A stretch of 24,373 nt of DNA from Firmicutes bacterium UBA3936 (lineage in GTDB: Bacteria; Bacillota; Dethiobacteria; Dethiobacterales; Dethiobacteraceae), in contig DGEC01000083.1 in assembly GCA_002385745.1 (NCBI GenBank), positions 1 to 24,373 of the forward strand, in the 5' to 3' direction. The translations under genes were made by a program, and so were the position numbers. The notes beneath the pieces are model-generated. The model was not told the origin of the DNA and did not search any database. It worked only from the letters and a program-made list of their open reading frames with translations. Below, one piece after another: positions 23,601-24,373 of the stretch; position 1 is the first letter of the stretch, and each line of letters starts with the position of its first letter.

Positions 23601-24164
23601 TCCAACAGGGAAAATATCCACTATGCCGCCGCGAACGGATACCTGTCCTTCCACTTCAGTCATTTCCGTGCGCTCATATCCGCCGTCCGCAAGCTTTGCC
23701 AGCAATTTGTCAAGGGAAAACTCCTCCCCGGCCTGCAGGACAAAACAGCCTTGACGCCAGCATTCCAAAGGGCACATTTTTAGTATCAGCCCGGAGACTG
23801 TAGTTACTACCACAGGCCTTTTCCCCAGGGCCAGCTGCTTCATTACCGCCAGCCGCTGGGCGCCTGAATCACCGCTTTCGGAATATAAGCCACTATAGTA
23901 CAGCAATTCTTTTCCGGGAAACAAAAAGACGTGCCCGTCACCAAAAACTGCGAGCAGGTCCTCGTATATTTTACCTGCTTTTACAAGATCGGCAGCCACT
24001 ATCAAAAGCGGGCGATCAGTGGCTATATGAACGGCGGCCATGGTCAGATGGCGGGCGCTGTCATCAATTCCGTACACAAGCCGGCTTTTGCTTTTCCCTT
24101 CTAATCCGGCAAACAAGCCCTCCAGTTCTTTTATGGCTGCAATTTCAGCTGCAATACTCTTCAT
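20670..24164 (-). CDS. mfd: Transcription-repair coupling factor Mfd
   Basis: Removes RNA polymerase stalled at lesions and recruits UvrA; ATP-driven translocase. Domains in order: UvrB-like N-terminal region (about 1-350), RNA-polymerase-interacting CarD-like domain (about 490-560, GNYVVHEHHGIGQYLG to YIPVKQID), RecG-like helicase with Walker A CGDVGYGKT near residue 650 and DEEQ near 750, the TTIVEAGLDIPNVNTIIIHHADKFGLAQLYQLRGRVGRS motif V/VI block, and the C-terminal autoinhibitory TRCF domain (about 1010-1150). At 1164 residues it is full length. The ATG at 24164 is preferred because GGGGG lies 7 nt upstream; a TTG two codons earlier is too close. No terminator is seen after the stop, so some transcripts may run into spoVT. 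Confidence 0.97.
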   Translation of the reverse strand: MKSIAAEIAAIKELEGLFAGLEGKSKSRLVYGIDDSARHLTMAAVHIATDRPLLIVAADLVKAGKIYEDLLAVFGDGHVFLFPGKELLYYSGLYSESGDSGAQRLAVMKQLALGKRPVVVTTVSGLILKMCPLECWRQGCFVLQAGEEFSLDKLLAKLADGGYERTEMTEVEGQVSVRGGIVDIFPVGEEKPYRLEFFGDIIDSIRIFDPVTQRSEEQLPAIQLMPAREIFLGEEQWERAQALLTEELERLAAGGKVAEPLIERLQEHREKIAEHIYFTGIEQYLPYFYERPAAITDWFAEDALLLLNDPVRCEQAAEQLAREMGELLGNLLAQGDLLAGQAELTWSYAELLGKAKQKIIAFSLFGRQSGLLKFTRTFSLTAKPVPHFLGQWQLFAQEVAHWRQQGYRVAILTTSRQRSSRLAEILAERNIPAYYALSHPELLPKSVTLLHGSLETGFVMPEAKLAVLTEQDIMPQRKKKRRIKSKEGIRIGDYQELQVGNYVVHEHHGIGQYLGIRTLEVGGVSQDYLFIKYAGNDKLYIPVKQIDAVHKYIGVEGRAPKLSALGGGEWSRIKARVQASVQELARELLALYAARETEQGYAFTEEHPWEKEFAATFPYEETPDQLQAFKEIAEDMAKSRPMDRLLCGDVGYGKTEVALRAAFKVIMHGMQAAFLVPTTVLAQQHFRNFQERLAGFPVKVAVLSRFQSAEEQKAIILGLKDGTIDLVVGTHRLLSADVKFNRLGLLVIDEEQRFGVRHKEKIKMLKKNVDVLTMTATPIPRTLHMSLVGVRDMSIIETPPEDRYPIQTYVLEYSDALVREAVLREVARGGQVYFVHNRVKSIDRWAEHLRKLIPEIRIAVAHGQMPEARLEKVMLDFMAGEYDLLLSTTIVEAGLDIPNVNTIIIHHADKFGLAQLYQLRGRVGRSNRIAYCYLTYQKSKVLTEVAEKRLQAIKEFTELGSGFKIALRDLEIRGAGNILGPEQHGFMMAVGFDMYMKLLEETIRTYKGTKTEEKVPPRVEIKVNAYLPASYISDPRQKIVFYQKVASLDTPEEVQDVREELNDRYGKLPEPAENLLDVALLRLLAEELGSNIISEEKGEISLHFTNKTPLEAKALLSISRKYQGHLKTTASGRFILAFRKSFSSSRQKLVFLRKVLDELKTGQM

Positions 24165-24307
24165 TGACAAACCCCCGTTTTATAAAGCACAAATAGGCCT
24201 TGTTTACTGCAAGGCCCGTTAAAGCGCCGCTGTTTTTTGCCTGCCGCAGCCGCACCGCAGAACAGCGCATGCCCGGCAGTCAGGCAGTCACCCTTTCCGT
24301 ACGACTC

Positions 24308-24336
24308 ATTATACCGCTACCCGTGCGGGCAGTCAA
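24308..24336 (-). promoter_or_regulatory. Sigma-A promoter of mfd
   Basis: Minus strand: TTGACT (24331-24336), 17 bp, TATAAT (24308-24313). It predicts a leader of about 135 nt before mfd. The leader is GC-rich and can fold, including GGGCCTTG pairing with CAAGGCCT near 24194-24218 and CTGCCG pairing with CGGCAG further upstream. No terminator or known riboswitch motif was recognised in it. Confidence 0.8.
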
Positions 24337-24373
24337 CGCCGCTCTGTTCCCTGTTAGTGTAAAATTACTTTAG

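Overview
This window is a stretch of low-to-mid GC Firmicute chromosome, most likely from an anaerobic endospore-forming clostridium of the Peptococcaceae/Desulfotomaculum type. Four things support this. The gene order mfd-spoVT-spoVB-mazG(yabN)-hup-spoIID-yabP-yabQ-divIC-yabR-ppx-spoIIE-tilS-hpt-ftsH is the classic Firmicute sporulation and housekeeping cluster. Several sporulation-only genes are present (spoIIE, spoVT, yabP, yabQ). A formate-tetrahydrofolate ligase and a folate importer follow ftsH, which suggests active one-carbon metabolism. Many start codons are TTG or GTG behind strong Shine-Dalgarno sequences. The species assignment is inference. No rRNA, tRNA, CRISPR, IS or phage gene was seen.

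Layout: 19 protein genes, of which 18 lie on the minus strand, so transcription runs from high to low coordinates. From the right: mfd with its own sigma-A promoter and a 130-nt leader; spoVT behind a near-consensus sigma-G promoter; spoVB-mazG as a coupled pair; hup, followed by an odd set of degenerate copies of its own 3' end and a terminator; a SpoIID-like lipoprotein gene; then yabP-yabQ-divIC, probably read from a sigma-E-like promoter upstream of yabP; yabR from a strong sigma-A promoter with a strong terminator; and ppx. A small insertion into the conserved order follows: a plus-strand ydcZ-type transporter gene convergent with ppx, and feoB-feoA for ferrous iron uptake. The cluster then resumes with spoIIE (a Spo0A-type promoter with a 21-bp spacer), tilS-hpt, ftsH, fhs and finally folT under a tetrahydrofolate riboswitch.

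How the genes work together: most belong to sporulation (SpoIIE activates sigma-F; SpoIID remodels septal peptidoglycan during engulfment; YabP/YabQ and SpoVB act in coat and cortex formation; SpoVT tunes the sigma-G regulon). Others serve genome and nucleotide upkeep (Mfd, MazG, HU, Hpt), translation (TilS, YabR), division and membrane quality control (DivIC, FtsH) and folate/C1 metabolism (Fhs, FolT). The regulatory sites readable in the DNA fit these roles well.

I did not find a clearly new multi-gene system. The least ordinary signals are the degenerate repeats of the hup 3' end (16276-16415), the palindrome/terminator between feoB and the divergent ydcZ gene, the absence of an S4-domain rqcP/yabO gene from its usual place, and a non-Moorella-type Fhs. 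All intergenic gaps are shorter than 300 bp and are described below where they hold something.
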